The notes beneath the pieces were generated by a model. It saw only the letters and a list, made by a program, of their open reading frames with translations. It made no database searches and was not told where the DNA came from. The position numbers were made by a program, and so were the translations under genes. Shown one piece after another: positions 32,905 through 42,442 of a stretch of DNA of 64,000 nt; within the stretch, counting starts at the first letter, position 1, and every line of letters begins with the position of its first letter. Source of the DNA: Clostridia bacterium (GTDB taxonomy: Bacteria > Bacillota > Clostridia > TANB77 > CAG-508); NCBI GenBank assembly GCA_022793875.1, contig JAAWDR010000012.1, forward strand, positions 1 through 64,000, given 5' to 3'.

Positions 32905-35031
32905 ATGAAAATCATTAAAAGAGATGGAAGAGTTGTAGATTATGACAGACAAAAAATTTCAACAGCAATTGAAAAAGCAAATAGAGAGGTAAGAGGAAGA
33001 GAAAAGGCTACAAAAGAAGAAATAAAAGGAATAATTGAGTATATAGAAGAACTAGATAAAAAAAGAATGCTAGTTGAAGATATTCAAGATACTATAGAAG
33101 AAAGATTAATGGAAATAGGAAAATATGAATTAGCCAAAAGATATATTGTATATCGTTATAATAGAGCATTAATAAGAAAACAAAATACAACAGATGAATC
33201 AATACTTGGATTAATAAGAAATGAAAATAAAGAATTAGCAGAAGAAAATTCTAATAAAAATACAATGCTTGCATCTACACAAAGAGATTATATAGCAGGA
33301 GAAGTTTCAAGAGATTTAACAAATAGACTATTATTACCTGAAAAAATAGTAAAAGCACATCAAGATGGTGTTTTGCACTTCCATGATGCAGATTATTTTG
33401 TACAACCAATATTTAATTGCTGCTTAATTAATATAGCAGATATGTTAGATAATGGAACAGTAATGAATGGAAAAATGATAGAAAGTCCAAAAAGTTTCCA
33501 AGTTGCATGTACAGTTACAACACAAATAATTGCTGCTGTTGCAAGTAATCAATATGGTGGACAATCTGTTGATATGAAGCATTTAGGAAAATATTTAAGA
33601 AAAAGTTATGATAAATTTAAATCTGATATAGAAAGTAAATATAAAGGAAAATTATCAAATGACATAATAGAAGAGATTGTACAAGATAGAGTAAAAACAG
33701 AGTTAAAAGCTGGAGTACAAACAATACAATATCAAATAAATACTTTAATGACAACAAATGGACAAGCACCATTCGTAACATTATTCTTACATTTAGAAGA
33801 AGATGATCCATATATAAAAGAAAATGCAATGATTATTGAAGAAGTTATAAAGCAAAGATATGAAGGAATAAAAAACGAAGCAGGAGTATATGTAACACCA
33901 GCATTTCCAAAATTAGTATATGTTTTAGATGAACACAATTGTTTAAAAGGTGGAAAATACGACTATTTGACAAAACTAGCTGTTAAATGTTCATCAAAAA
34001 GAATGTATCCTGATTATATATCAGCTAAAAAAATGAAAGAAATATATGAAGGAAATGTATTCAGCCCAATGGGATGTAGAAGTTTATTATCACCATGGAA
34101 AGACGAAAATGGAAACTTTAAATTTGAAGGAAGATTTAATCAAGGTGTAGTAAGTATAAACTTACCACAAATAGCAATAATTGCAGATGGGGATGAAGAA
34201 AAATTCTGGAAATTATTAGATGAAAGATTAGAACTATGTAAAGAAGCATTAATGTGCAGACATTATGCACTATTAGGAACAACATCTGATATAAGCCCAA
34301 TACACTGGCAACATGGAGCAATAGCAAGATTGGCTAAAGGAGAAAAAATAGATAAATTACTATTTGGCGGATATTCAACAATTTCATTAGGATATATAGG
34401 AATATATGAAATGACAAAATTAATGAAAGGTGTATCACATACACAACTTGAAGGACATGATTTTGCATTAAGTGTTATGAAATATTTGAAAGACAAAACA
34501 GCTGAATGGAAAAAAGAAACAAATATAGGATTTGCATTATATGGAACACCAGCAGAAAGTTTATGTTACAAATTTGCAAGAATAGATAAAGAGAAATTTG
34601 GAACTATAAAAGACATTACAGACAAAGGATATTATACAAACTCATATCATGTTGATGTTAGAGAAAAAATAGATGCATTTGATAAACTTCAATTTGAGAG
34701 TGAATTCCAAAGATTATCAACTGGTGGAGCAATTTCATATGTTGAAATACCAAATATGCAACATAATTTACCAGCGTTAGAAACAGCAGTTAAATTTATT
34801 TATGATAATATAACATATGCAGAATTTAATACTAAATCAGATTTTTGCCAAGTATGTGGATTTGATGGTGAAATTATTATAAATGGTGAAAATGAATGGG
34901 AATGCCCAAATTGTGGAAATAAAGATCATAGTAAGTTAAATGTTGTAAGACGTACTTGTGGTTACTTAGGAGAAAATTTCTGGAATGCAGGAAAGACTAA
35001 AGAGATTAAACAAAGAGTTTTACATATGTAA
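32905..35031 (+). CDS. nrdD: Anaerobic ribonucleoside-triphosphate reductase, large subunit
   Basis: About 708 aa glycyl-radical enzyme that makes dNTPs without oxygen. The N-terminal ATP cone (about 1-90) gives allosteric control. The catalytic core includes HFHDADYFVQPIFNCCLINI and the active-site Cys in CSSKRMYPD. The C-terminus has a zinc site of two pairs (CQVCGF and CPNCGN) and the glycyl-radical site RRTCGYLGE. The start is the ATG at 32905 behind GGGAGG; the 32878 GTG is not favoured. nrdG, its activase, follows by 55 bases. Confidence 0.96.
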   Translation: MKIIKRDGRVVDYDRQKISTAIEKANREVRGREKATKEEIKGIIEYIEELDKKRMLVEDIQDTIEERLMEIGKYELAKRYIVYRYNRALIRKQNTTDESILGLIRNENKELAEENSNKNTMLASTQRDYIAGEVSRDLTNRLLLPEKIVKAHQDGVLHFHDADYFVQPIFNCCLINIADMLDNGTVMNGKMIESPKSFQVACTVTTQIIAAVASNQYGGQSVDMKHLGKYLRKSYDKFKSDIESKYKGKLSNDIIEEIVQDRVKTELKAGVQTIQYQINTLMTTNGQAPFVTLFLHLEEDDPYIKENAMIIEEVIKQRYEGIKNEAGVYVTPAFPKLVYVLDEHNCLKGGKYDYLTKLAVKCSSKRMYPDYISAKKMKEIYEGNVFSPMGCRSLLSPWKDENGNFKFEGRFNQGVVSINLPQIAIIADGDEEKFWKLLDERLELCKEALMCRHYALLGTTSDISPIHWQHGAIARLAKGEKIDKLLFGGYSTISLGYIGIYEMTKLMKGVSHTQLEGHDFALSVMKYLKDKTAEWKKETNIGFALYGTPAESLCYKFARIDKEKFGTIKDITDKGYYTNSYHVDVREKIDAFDKLQFESEFQRLSTGGAISYVEIPNMQHNLPALETAVKFIYDNITYAEFNTKSDFCQVCGFDGEIIINGENEWECPNCGNKDHSKLNVVRRTCGYLGENFWNAGKTKEIKQRVLHM

Positions 35032-35086
35032 TAAAAAAGAGGGATAAGGGGGACGGGTCTCAAAATCCCTTTTTAGGAGAAAGAAT

Positions 35087-35614
35087 ATGAATTATGCAGA
35101 TATAAAAAAAATAGATGTGGCAAATGGTGAAGGCGTTAGAGTTTCAGTATTTGTAAGTGGTTGTAATCATCATTGCAAAGGATGTTTCAATGAATGTGCA
35201 TGGGATTTTAACTATGGAAATGAATTTACAGAAAAAGAAGAAAACAAAGTAATTGATTATATGAATCATGATTATATTGAAGGGTTATCTCTTTTAGGCG
35301 GAGAGCCTTTAGAACCAAAAAATCAAGAAGGATTATTACCTTTAGTGAAAAAAGTTAAAGAGAAATTTCCAAATAAAAATATTTGGTGTTATACAGGTTT
35401 TGATTTTGAAAAAGATGTTATGGGAACAATGGCTAAAAACAGTGAAACAACTAGAGAGTTACTTAAATATATTGATGTTGTTGTTGATGGAAAATTTGAA
35501 GAGGATAAGAAGGATTTGAAATTGCAATTTAGAGGTTCTTCAAATCAAAGAATTTTAGATGTTCAAGAAAGCTTAAAATCAGGAAATATAATTAAAGAAG
35601 AACAGTATAGATAA
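35087..35614 (+). CDS. nrdG: Anaerobic ribonucleotide-reductase activating protein
   Basis: 175 aa radical-SAM enzyme that generates the glycyl radical on NrdD. The CxxxCxxC cluster is CNHHCKGC (about 26-33), with the SAM-binding GGEP in LLGGEPLEP and the usual WCYTGF. Ribosome site TAGGAGA. It ends the nrd operon; no flavodoxin gene follows. Confidence 0.96.
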   Translation: MNYADIKKIDVANGEGVRVSVFVSGCNHHCKGCFNECAWDFNYGNEFTEKEENKVIDYMNHDYIEGLSLLGGEPLEPKNQEGLLPLVKKVKEKFPNKNIWCYTGFDFEKDVMGTMAKNSETTRELLKYIDVVVDGKFEEDKKDLKLQFRGSSNQRILDVQESLKSGNIIKEEQYR

Positions 35615-35635
35615 AAGAATAAAAAATACCATATT

Positions 35636-35945
35636 ATGTCTTGATAACCGACACTTTCTTATTGATGGTTGGATACCCTACTATAAAGATATATTTTAGT
35701 ATGTATCTTGTTCATTATGTTCAAAAAGAATTGTTAAAATAAGAAAATGAGCCGCTTTCACTCAGGCCAAAATAGATACTTATATTTCATTCAAAAGAAA
35801 TATAAGTATCTATTTTTCCGTGAACATTCCTCATTTTCTTATTTAAACATTTCTATTTTTTCACTTCAATCAAGCGATACATACTAAAATATATCTTTAT
35901 AGTAGGGTATCCAACCATCAATAAAAAGGTGTCAGTTATTAAGGT
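35636..35945. mobile_element. Large palindromic (MITE-like) element upstream of pilin-like gene 2
   Basis: The left arm CCGACACTTTCTTATTGATGG TTGGATACCC and onward (35648-35715) is the inverse complement of 35868-35935. Inner arms AAATAGATACTTATATTTC / GAAATATAAGTATCTATTT (35770-35815) and AATAAGAAAATGAG / CTCATTTTCTTATT also pair, so the whole 310 bp can form one long hairpin. Related pieces lie at 24843-24950 and 39080-39110. It has no coding capacity. It fills most of the 527-bp gap after nrdG. Confidence 0.8.
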
Positions 35946-35990
35946 ATTATGTAAAAAAGTGCACAGTAAAAAGTGTGCTTTTTATTGTTA
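35945..35990 (+). repeat. Hairpin upstream of pilin-like gene 2 (copy 3 of 3)
   Basis: ATGTAAAAAAGTGCACA-GTAAAA-AGTGTGCTTTTTATTGT, the counterpart of 1228-1261 and 24702-24741. About 150 bases separate it from the gene start. Confidence 0.6.
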
Positions 35991-36140
35991 ATAAAAATAG
36001 TAAAATGTATAATTAAAATAATTATTAAAAAGATTGACATTGAGTTGAAAGAAATATAAAATTACAATGATACGACATAAGTGTCAATAGTATAAACTAT
36101 AAAAAATAGGAAAAATAAACAAAAGAAGGGAAAAAAGAAT

Positions 36141-36862
36141 ATGAAAAAAATTAAAAAAAGCAATAAGGGAATAACACTAATAGCTTTAGTAATAACAGTA
36201 ATTATATTATTAATTTTAGCTGGGATATCAATATCAAGTTTAACAGGAAGTGGGTTATTCAAAAAAGCAGAAGATGCAAAATATAAAACAGAGAGAGCAG
36301 AAATTATAGAAAAGGCAAGAATAGATATTTTTGAAAAACAAACAGAAAACAAAGGGGTTTTTTCAGAAAATGATCTGAAAGAAATTTTAAAAGAATATGG
36401 AAATATAACATCAACACAAGAATCCATTTTAGATGAAATATTAACAACTCTAAATAAAAAACATCAAATAAAAGTAAGTGAAATTTGGGAAGGAGAGTTG
36501 TATATACCAATTAAAGAAAAAGAAACTATAAGTTTTACAATATTCGGAACAACATTTTCAGCATATGAGCGGAGATACATGGGAAGATTTTCTAAATTAT
36601 GATATAGAAGAAGCAAAACGTTATCAAGGAGAATGGGGAGTAGATGCTTGTTATTTGGGGAATAGAGAAGAATTATATGCATGTATATATCGGTAGAAGT
36701 GCTGAATCAATTTATGTGGACATATGTCCACTACTATTAGAAGGAGAATTTGTATCAATAAAAAATAAAATTCAGAATGGTGGGGAATATGATTACCAAT
36801 TTGATCGTTTAATGTATGGTGATGTTTATGATTGTATTTATAATAAGGCTGGAAGAAAATAG
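36141..36862 (+). CDS. Pilin-like protein 2; frame restored by CGGA at 36570 and CGGT at 36691
   Basis: The N-terminus is NKGITLIALVITVIILLILAGISI, the same prepilin-like signal as in pilin-like protein 1, followed by a helical region (about 30-90). The first frame stops at 36602, the second at 36694. Reading CGGA and CGGT as Gly each time gives a continuous 239-aa protein. The first join yields TTFSAYEGDTWEDFLNYD; a Gly-x-Thr-Trp motif after an acidic residue is a recurring family motif. The second yields ACIYGRSAESIYVDI. The Asn/Lys-rich rest has no recognised domain. Ribosome site AGAAGGG. Likely exported and assembled or anchored by its N-terminal helix. Confidence 0.78.
36570..36573 (+). 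other. Recoding site CGGA read as Gly (+1), pilin-like gene 2 first site
   Basis: TAT-GAG-CGGA-GAT-ACA-TGG gives Y-E-G-D-T-W. Zero frame continues only 9 codons to a stop. Confidence 0.85.
36691..36694 (+). other. Recoding site CGGT read as Gly (+1), pilin-like gene 2 second site
   Basis: ATA-TAT-CGGT-AGA-AGT gives I-Y-G-R-S. In the preceding frame CGG is followed directly by the stop TAG. Confidence 0.78.
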
Positions 36863-36913
36863 CGAAAGAGATTAAAGTTATATAAAATGTAAAATTAATA
36901 TAGCAATATAGAT

Positions 36914-36945
36914 AAAGAAGATAGAGCTAAGTTCTATCTTCTTTT
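36914..36945. terminator. Bidirectional terminator between pilin-like gene 2 and gatD
   Basis: AAGAAGATAGA-GCTAAGT-TCTATCTTCTTTT; serves both convergent genes and overlaps the last codons of gatD. Confidence 0.8.
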
Positions 36946-37679
36946 AAAAAACTATTTAACAATTGTTCTTTACACAAATTTTCGAATTTATCATTTAAAG
37001 GTGTTAAAGCAATATTTTCATCATATTTTCTATCTAAACAATATTTAATAATAAAATCAGCGAGTTCAGGATTTTTAGAAAGAAGAGGACCATGTAAATA
37101 AGTAGCAATTATATTATTCTTAAAAAAACCTTCTTCAGAATCACCAAATTTATTTCCATTTCCGAACAGAACTTTTCCGAAAGGATTAGAAATATCAAAA
37201 GTTTGTCCACCATGATTTTCAAAGCCAATTATTTTGGTATTGAAACCATTCAATTTAGTTTCAATAACTATATTTCCAATACATCTTTTTTTCCTATCAA
37301 GATTAGCCTCTGTATAATAATCAAAAATTTCAAGACCTGGGATAATTTTTCCATCAGCACCTTTATAATATTTACCAAACAATTGATAAGCACCACAAAT
37401 AAGTAGAAAAAACACACCATTTTGAATAGCTTCTTTAATATTTTTCTTATATTTAATTAAATCTTCTGCTAATATACTTTGTTCATTGTCAGCTCCACCA
37501 CCAGCGAAAACTATATCATAATCATTGAAGTTAGGAGCTGTGTCTCCAATTGAATATCTATCTATAATAGCAATATATCCACGTGATTCAATTCTATATT
37601 TTAAAACTTGAATATTTCCATAGTCACCATATAGTTCTAACATATCTGGATATAAATACAATATTTTTAATTCTTTCAT
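36927..37679 (-). CDS. gatD: Lipid II isoglutaminyl synthase, glutamine amidotransferase subunit
   Basis: 250 aa class I glutaminase of the CobB/CobQ type. It supplies ammonia to MurT for amidating D-Glu in lipid II. Catalytic Cys is in FFLLICGAYQLFG (about residue 94), and the His in ATYLHGPLLSKNP. Its start codon overlaps the murT stop (ATGA), the normal arrangement of this pair. Function rests on family and partner. Confidence 0.93.
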   Translation of the reverse strand: MKELKILYLYPDMLELYGDYGNIQVLKYRIESRGYIAIIDRYSIGDTAPNFNDYDIVFAGGGADNEQSILAEDLIKYKKNIKEAIQNGVFFLLICGAYQLFGKYYKGADGKIIPGLEIFDYYTEANLDRKKRCIGNIVIETKLNGFNTKIIGFENHGGQTFDISNPFGKVLFGNGNKFGDSEEGFFKNNIIATYLHGPLLSKNPELADFIIKYCLDRKYDENIALTPLNDKFENLCKEQLLNSFLKEDRT

Positions 37680-39001
37680 TTTTTCCCTCCAAACTGTCTT
37701 AATTCTTTTCTGGTTGGTTGTAATGCTGTATAATTAGCAATTACATATTTTTTAATATCAGTTTTATACAAATTATTTATGGCTTCTTTTAGATCTAAAT
37801 AAGGTTCTATTTTTTCAGCAGGGAATCCACTTGTTTTAATTCTTATAGCAATATCATAGGCTCTAGTTCCTGATGTAATAATTCGAGATACATTATTTAA
37901 AGTATCAAAATTGATATCCCAAATCCAAGACACATCAAAACCATCAGCAAGATTATCATTTAAAACAAATAGTAATTCTTTTTTGTCTTCATCTTCATTT
38001 AATATGCGTAAGCTAACATTACTTCCAGTTGGATTTTTAGCTAAGTTGATAATTGTAGGTGTACCATTTATTTCTAATTCTTCTAATCGACCATTATTTA
38101 GAGCAAAGCTTGATAAAGAATCTTTGATAATATTTTCAGATATATTATATAAAATACATACTGAAATAGCAGCAGTATAATTATAAATTAAATAAATACT
38201 ATTTCCTTTTATATTGTAAGTAACATTTTTTATATCAAAGCTTCTATTTTTTAAATTAATATTAGTAGCAGTTCTATAAATTTCGTTATTTCCAAAATTG
38301 CAGTTAGGACATTTGAATTTACCAATATGAGAATATTGGTAATATTCATACTCTAATTTTGTTTTACAGAATGGACAGAATTTTCCTTCTCCTGCTTCTT
38401 TGATTTTTTCTGTTGCAAAATCATATTTATCAACGCTAAAATAGTATATATTAGAATTTTCAGGATTAGCTTGTCCAAGTCTTGCAACATTTGGGTCATC
38501 ATTATTTAAAACTAATTGGCCAGTATAAGTTTTTAAAAATTCATTTATTCTCAAAATTAAAGATTCAACTTCTCCATTTCTGTCTAATTGGTCACGGAAA
38601 AAGTTTAGTATAACTAAAGTATCTAATCTAAAATCTTTAAACACAACAGGAATATAGCTTTCATCTACTTCAAAAACTAAAAAGTCAGCTTTTATTTTTC
38701 CTGTTAAAGTACAATTTTTTAAAATAGTTGATAATATGCCTGTTTCCATATTGTTTCCTTCTACATTACTTACAACTTTATATCCTGCTTTTTTTAAGGT
38801 ATATCCTATACAATTATTTGTCATTGTTTTCCCATTTGTTGCTGATACTGCAATTACTGGGCAGTTTACTTTAAAGTATTTAAATATTTCAGGATTTTTG
38901 TCAAATGCGATTTTTCCTAGGAAGTTTCCTCCATGCTTATGAAAGATTTTTAAAATGATATTTAATATTTTCATTTCTAATATTATAAAAAAGTTTTTCA
39001 T
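37676..39001 (-). CDS. murT: Lipid II isoglutaminyl synthase, Mur-ligase-like subunit
   Basis: 441 aa. The ATP-binding P-loop is SATNGKTMTNN (about 53-63). The central Mur ligase domain includes the small zinc ribbon FCPFCKTK ... KCPNCNFG (about 200-230), special to MurT, and is followed by the C-terminal MurT domain. With GatD it converts D-iso-Glu to D-iso-Gln on lipid II, which aids cross-linking and antibiotic resistance. GGAG lies 9 bases before the ATG at 39001. It reads leftward as a two-gene operon. Confidence 0.94.
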   Translation of the reverse strand: MKNFFIILEMKILNIILKIFHKHGGNFLGKIAFDKNPEIFKYFKVNCPVIAVSATNGKTMTNNCIGYTLKKAGYKVVSNVEGNNMETGILSTILKNCTLTGKIKADFLVFEVDESYIPVVFKDFRLDTLVILNFFRDQLDRNGEVESLILRINEFLKTYTGQLVLNNDDPNVARLGQANPENSNIYYFSVDKYDFATEKIKEAGEGKFCPFCKTKLEYEYYQYSHIGKFKCPNCNFGNNEIYRTATNINLKNRSFDIKNVTYNIKGNSIYLIYNYTAAISVCILYNISENIIKDSLSSFALNNGRLEELEINGTPTIINLAKNPTGSNVSLRILNEDEDKKELLFVLNDNLADGFDVSWIWDINFDTLNNVSRIITSGTRAYDIAIRIKTSGFPAEKIEPYLDLKEAINNLYKTDIKKYVIANYTALQPTRKELRQFGGKK

Positions 39002-39110
39002 TTATTTTTTCTCCTGTTTTCTATAAAGTTTTTTTTATTATAGCATAATAGATTATTAACTACAAGCAAAATAGTATAAAAGAATATAAGTATCTATTTT
39101 TGCCTGAGTG

Positions 39111-39720
39111 TGTACTGAACCCAAAAAATTGGACATTTTTTGATTATGTACTAGGCAGCTTGGGAATGAACTCTGTATTGTACAGGGCTCATTCCTTTTA
39201 ATTTGCTCTTTATCCTTTTATTATTATAATATTCTATTATATCCTTTTCTAATTCTTCTATTTTTTTATATTCTTTCATATAAAATAATTCTGATTTTAA
39301 TAAACCAAAGAAGTTTTCTGCTAATGCAGTATCTAAACAATTTCCCTTTCTTGACATACTTTGCCTAATGCCTTTTTCTTTTAACAAATGTTGATATTGT
39401 TTCATTTCATATTGCCATCCTTGATCTGAATGCAAAATCAAATTTGTATTATCTTGTATTTTATTGAATGCTTTTTCTAACATATCTGTAACTTGTGCAA
39501 ATATTGGGTGTCTAGATAAATTAAAACTTATTACTTCTCCATTAAATAAATCTACTATTGGTGATAAATATAACTTTTCATTATGAACTTTAAACTCTGT
39601 AACATCTGTAACCCATTTTTCATTTGGTTTTTCTGCTTCAAACTCACGATTTAATAGATTATCACATATTTTTCCTACTTCACCTTTGTATGATTTATAT
39701 TTTTGGGTGCTAACAAAACA
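39111..39720 (-). mobile_element. IS3-family (IS150-like) insertion sequence remnant
   Basis: TGTACTGAACCCAAAAAATTGGACA at 39111 is a typical IS3-family end, followed by the 3' part of an orfB transposase. orfA, the 5' part of orfB and the other end are missing. Confidence 0.8.
39151..39720 (-). pseudogene. IS3-family transposase OrfB, C-terminal fragment
   Basis: The open frame from about 39720 down to 39151 encodes the rve integrase core: WVTDVTEFKVHNEKLYLSPIVDLFNGE (first catalytic Asp), LHSDQGWQYEM (second Asp) and DTALAENFFGLLKSE (Glu). It ends with the typical YYNNKRIKSKLKGMSPVQYR. About 190 residues remain of roughly 280, with no start codon, so the enzyme is inactive. The ATG at 39483 within it is internal. 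Confidence 0.88.
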
Positions 39721-39892
39721 TTTATAGAAAACAAAATGAAAATTTGCACGTAAGGTGAAAAAAATTTAATTATGACTATTTAGCTCTATGGACAAAATTT
39801 AAAAAATGTGATAATATAAGCCTAACTTAAGAATTAAATATTAGTTTTTAAAGACAATGGAAAATAAATAGATAGAAGGGAAAGTGAAAAGA

Positions 39893-41467
39893 ATGAAAGA
39901 AACATTTTATATAACAACACCAATATACTATCCAAGCGGAAAATATCATATAGGAACAGCATATACAACAGTATTAGCTGATACAATAAAAAGATATCAA
40001 GAATTAAGAGGAAAAGAAGTTTTCATGTTAACAGGAGCAGATGAACATGGACAAAAAATAGAAATAAAAGCTAAAGAAGCAAACAAAACGCCACAAGAAT
40101 ATGTGGATGGAATGGCAGAAATGGCAAAAGAACTATGGAAAAAAATGGACATAAAGTATGATGATTTTATAAGAACAACAGATGAAAGACATGAGAAAAT
40201 AGTTCAAAAGATATTTGACAAATTTATAGACCAAGGAGATATTTATAAAGGGGAATATGAAGGATTATATTGTGTACCATGTGAGACATTTTTTACAGAA
40301 ACACAATTAATAGACGGAAAATGTCCAGACTGTGGAAGAGAAGTAGTACCAATGAAAGAAGAATCATACTTCTTTAATATGAAAAAATATGCAGATAGAC
40401 TTTTAAAATATTATGGAGAACATCCAGATTTTATAAAACCAGAATATAGAAAACAAGAAATGATAAATAATTTTATAAAACCAGGACTAGAAGATTTATG
40501 TGTAACAAGAACATCATTTGATTGGGGAATAAAAGTATTAAAAGACCCTAAACATGTAGTATATGTATGGTTAGATGCATTAACAAATTACATTACAGCA
40601 TTAGGATATATGTCAGAAGATGAAACATTGTTTAATAAATTTTGGCCAGCAAATCTACATTTAGTAGGAAAAGATATAGCAAGATTTCACTTAATCTATT
40701 GGCCAATATTCTTAATGGCATTAGGTTTACCATTACCAAAAACAATATTTGTTCATAACTGGATAATGATGAAAGACGGAAAGATGAGTAAATCAAAAGG
40801 AAATGTAATATACCCAGAAACTCTAATTCAAAGATATGGATTAGATGCAACAAAATATTTCTTATTAAGAGAGGTGCCAATGTCACAAGATGGACTATTT
40901 TCACCAGAAGAGTTTGTACAAAGATATAATTTTGACTTGTGCAATGATTTAAGTAACTTACTAAACAGAACAGTATCAATGGTGAATAAATATTTTGAAG
41001 GAAAAGTACCTGAATATAATGGAATACCAAATGAAGTTGATGAAGAAATAGAAAAAATATCTTTAGAACAAGTAGATAAATTTGAAACATTATTTGAAAA
41101 TTTTGAAATAGCAAATTCAATACAAGAAATATGGACTTTAGTGTCAAGAACAAATAAATATATTGATGAAACATCACCATGGGCTCTAGCAAAAGAAGAA
41201 CAAACTGATAAACTGAAATCAGCAATGTACCATTTAATAGAAAATTTAAGAAGAATAGCAATATTAATAAAACCATTTATGAATGAAACTTCAGAAAATA
41301 TATTAAGACAAATTGGTATACAAGACGAAAATTTGAAAACTTGGGAAAGCTTAAAAAAATATAACAAATTAAAAGATGTTAAAGTCATTGAAAAAGGTGA
41401 GCCAATATTTATGAGATTAAATGCAGAAGAAGAAATAGAATATATAAAAAATATAATGAAAAAATAG
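39893..41467 (+). CDS. metG: Methionyl-tRNA synthetase
   Basis: About 524 aa class I enzyme. HIGH-like YHIGTAY (about 16-22), zinc knuckle CETFFTETQLIDGKCPDC, and KMSKSKGN are intact. The C-terminal tRNA-binding (Trbp111-like) domain of longer forms is absent; it stops after the anticodon domain. The start may be the ATG at 39893 or GTG at 39884; AGAAGGG precedes both. The upstream 160 bp follows the IS remnant and probably holds the promoter. Confidence 0.95.
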   Translation: MKETFYITTPIYYPSGKYHIGTAYTTVLADTIKRYQELRGKEVFMLTGADEHGQKIEIKAKEANKTPQEYVDGMAEMAKELWKKMDIKYDDFIRTTDERHEKIVQKIFDKFIDQGDIYKGEYEGLYCVPCETFFTETQLIDGKCPDCGREVVPMKEESYFFNMKKYADRLLKYYGEHPDFIKPEYRKQEMINNFIKPGLEDLCVTRTSFDWGIKVLKDPKHVVYVWLDALTNYITALGYMSEDETLFNKFWPANLHLVGKDIARFHLIYWPIFLMALGLPLPKTIFVHNWIMMKDGKMSKSKGNVIYPETLIQRYGLDATKYFLLREVPMSQDGLFSPEEFVQRYNFDLCNDLSNLLNRTVSMVNKYFEGKVPEYNGIPNEVDEEIEKISLEQVDKFETLFENFEIANSIQEIWTLVSRTNKYIDETSPWALAKEEQTDKLKSAMYHLIENLRRIAILIKPFMNETSENILRQIGIQDENLKTWESLKKYNKLKDVKVIEKGEPIFMRLNAEEEIEYIKNIMKK

Positions 41468-41486
41468 AAATATAAAGGATTAAGAT

Positions 41487-42410
41487 ATGGGAATATTTCA
41501 TAATAAAGAGCAATATCAGGGGTACAATATCTATAGTATGAAAAGATATTTAGATAAAAAAAGAATGATATTTAATATAATTGTTATTATTATAATAATG
41601 ATAACATTGGGATTAGTTATTTATTATACAATTGATACAACAAAGAGAATAAAGAAATCTAAAGAATATGCTACACAAATCATAGAATATAAAAGACAAG
41701 AAGAAATAAAGAGACAAGAAGAGGAAAAGAACAGACAAGAAAAAATACCAAAACTTACAGGAGAGGGTAAAGAAAATATTAAAAACATTTATAAAAGTGA
41801 AAATAAAAGAGCATTTTTAACTTTTGATGATGGACCATCTAAAAATACTAAAGGTATTTTAGATATATTAAAAGAAAATGATATAAAAGCAACATTTTTT
41901 GTTTTAGGATGCCAAGTTGAAGTTTTTCCAGAGACAACTAAAAGAATGTATGATGAAGGACATTATATAGCAAATCATGGATATTCACATATATATTCAA
42001 ATATTTATCAATCAGCAGGACAAGTATTAACTGAGTTTAATCAATGTAATCAAATAGTAGCAAATATAATTGGAGTTCCAGAGTATAATTCACATTTGTT
42101 TAGATTTCCTGGAGGTTCTGTTGGAGGAAAATATGCAAAATTGAAAAATGAAGCAATATCAGTTTTAGAACAGAATGATATTTTACATGTTGATTGGAAT
42201 GCATTAACTGGCGACTCAGAAAAAATTAATCCATCAGAAGAGTATTTAATGAATAATTTGCAAAAAACTACAGAAGGGAAAAATAGTGTAGTTATTTTGA
42301 TGCATGATTCTCATGCGAAAGAAATAACTATGCAAACTTTGCCTAAAGTTATTTCTTATTTAAAAGAACAAGGGTATGAGTTTGAGAATTTTTATAGTAT
42401 TATTAAATAA
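41487..42410 (+). CDS. Membrane-anchored polysaccharide deacetylase
   Basis: 307 aa carbohydrate esterase family 4 enzyme. One N-terminal membrane helix (about 29-48), a charged linker rich in Arg/Gln/Glu, then the NodB domain with TFDDGPSKNT (catalytic base and metal Asp), HGYSHIYSN (metal His pair), RFPGGSVGG, and late HDSHAK. It probably removes acetyl groups from peptidoglycan outside the cell, modifying lysozyme sensitivity. 20 bases separate it from metG. Confidence 0.92.
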   Translation: MGIFHNKEQYQGYNIYSMKRYLDKKRMIFNIIVIIIIMITLGLVIYYTIDTTKRIKKSKEYATQIIEYKRQEEIKRQEEEKNRQEKIPKLTGEGKENIKNIYKSENKRAFLTFDDGPSKNTKGILDILKENDIKATFFVLGCQVEVFPETTKRMYDEGHYIANHGYSHIYSNIYQSAGQVLTEFNQCNQIVANIIGVPEYNSHLFRFPGGSVGGKYAKLKNEAISVLEQNDILHVDWNALTGDSEKINPSEEYLMNNLQKTTEGKNSVVILMHDSHAKEITMQTLPKVISYLKEQGYEFENFYSIIK

Positions 42411-42442
42411 AATATAAAAATGCATAGAGAGGAGAATGTAAA

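Noticed and set aside
39151..39483. Complete small transposase gene starting at 39483
   Set aside because: The same frame continues upstream to about 39720 with catalytic IS3 integrase residues, so the ATG is internal and the gene is a truncated fragment.
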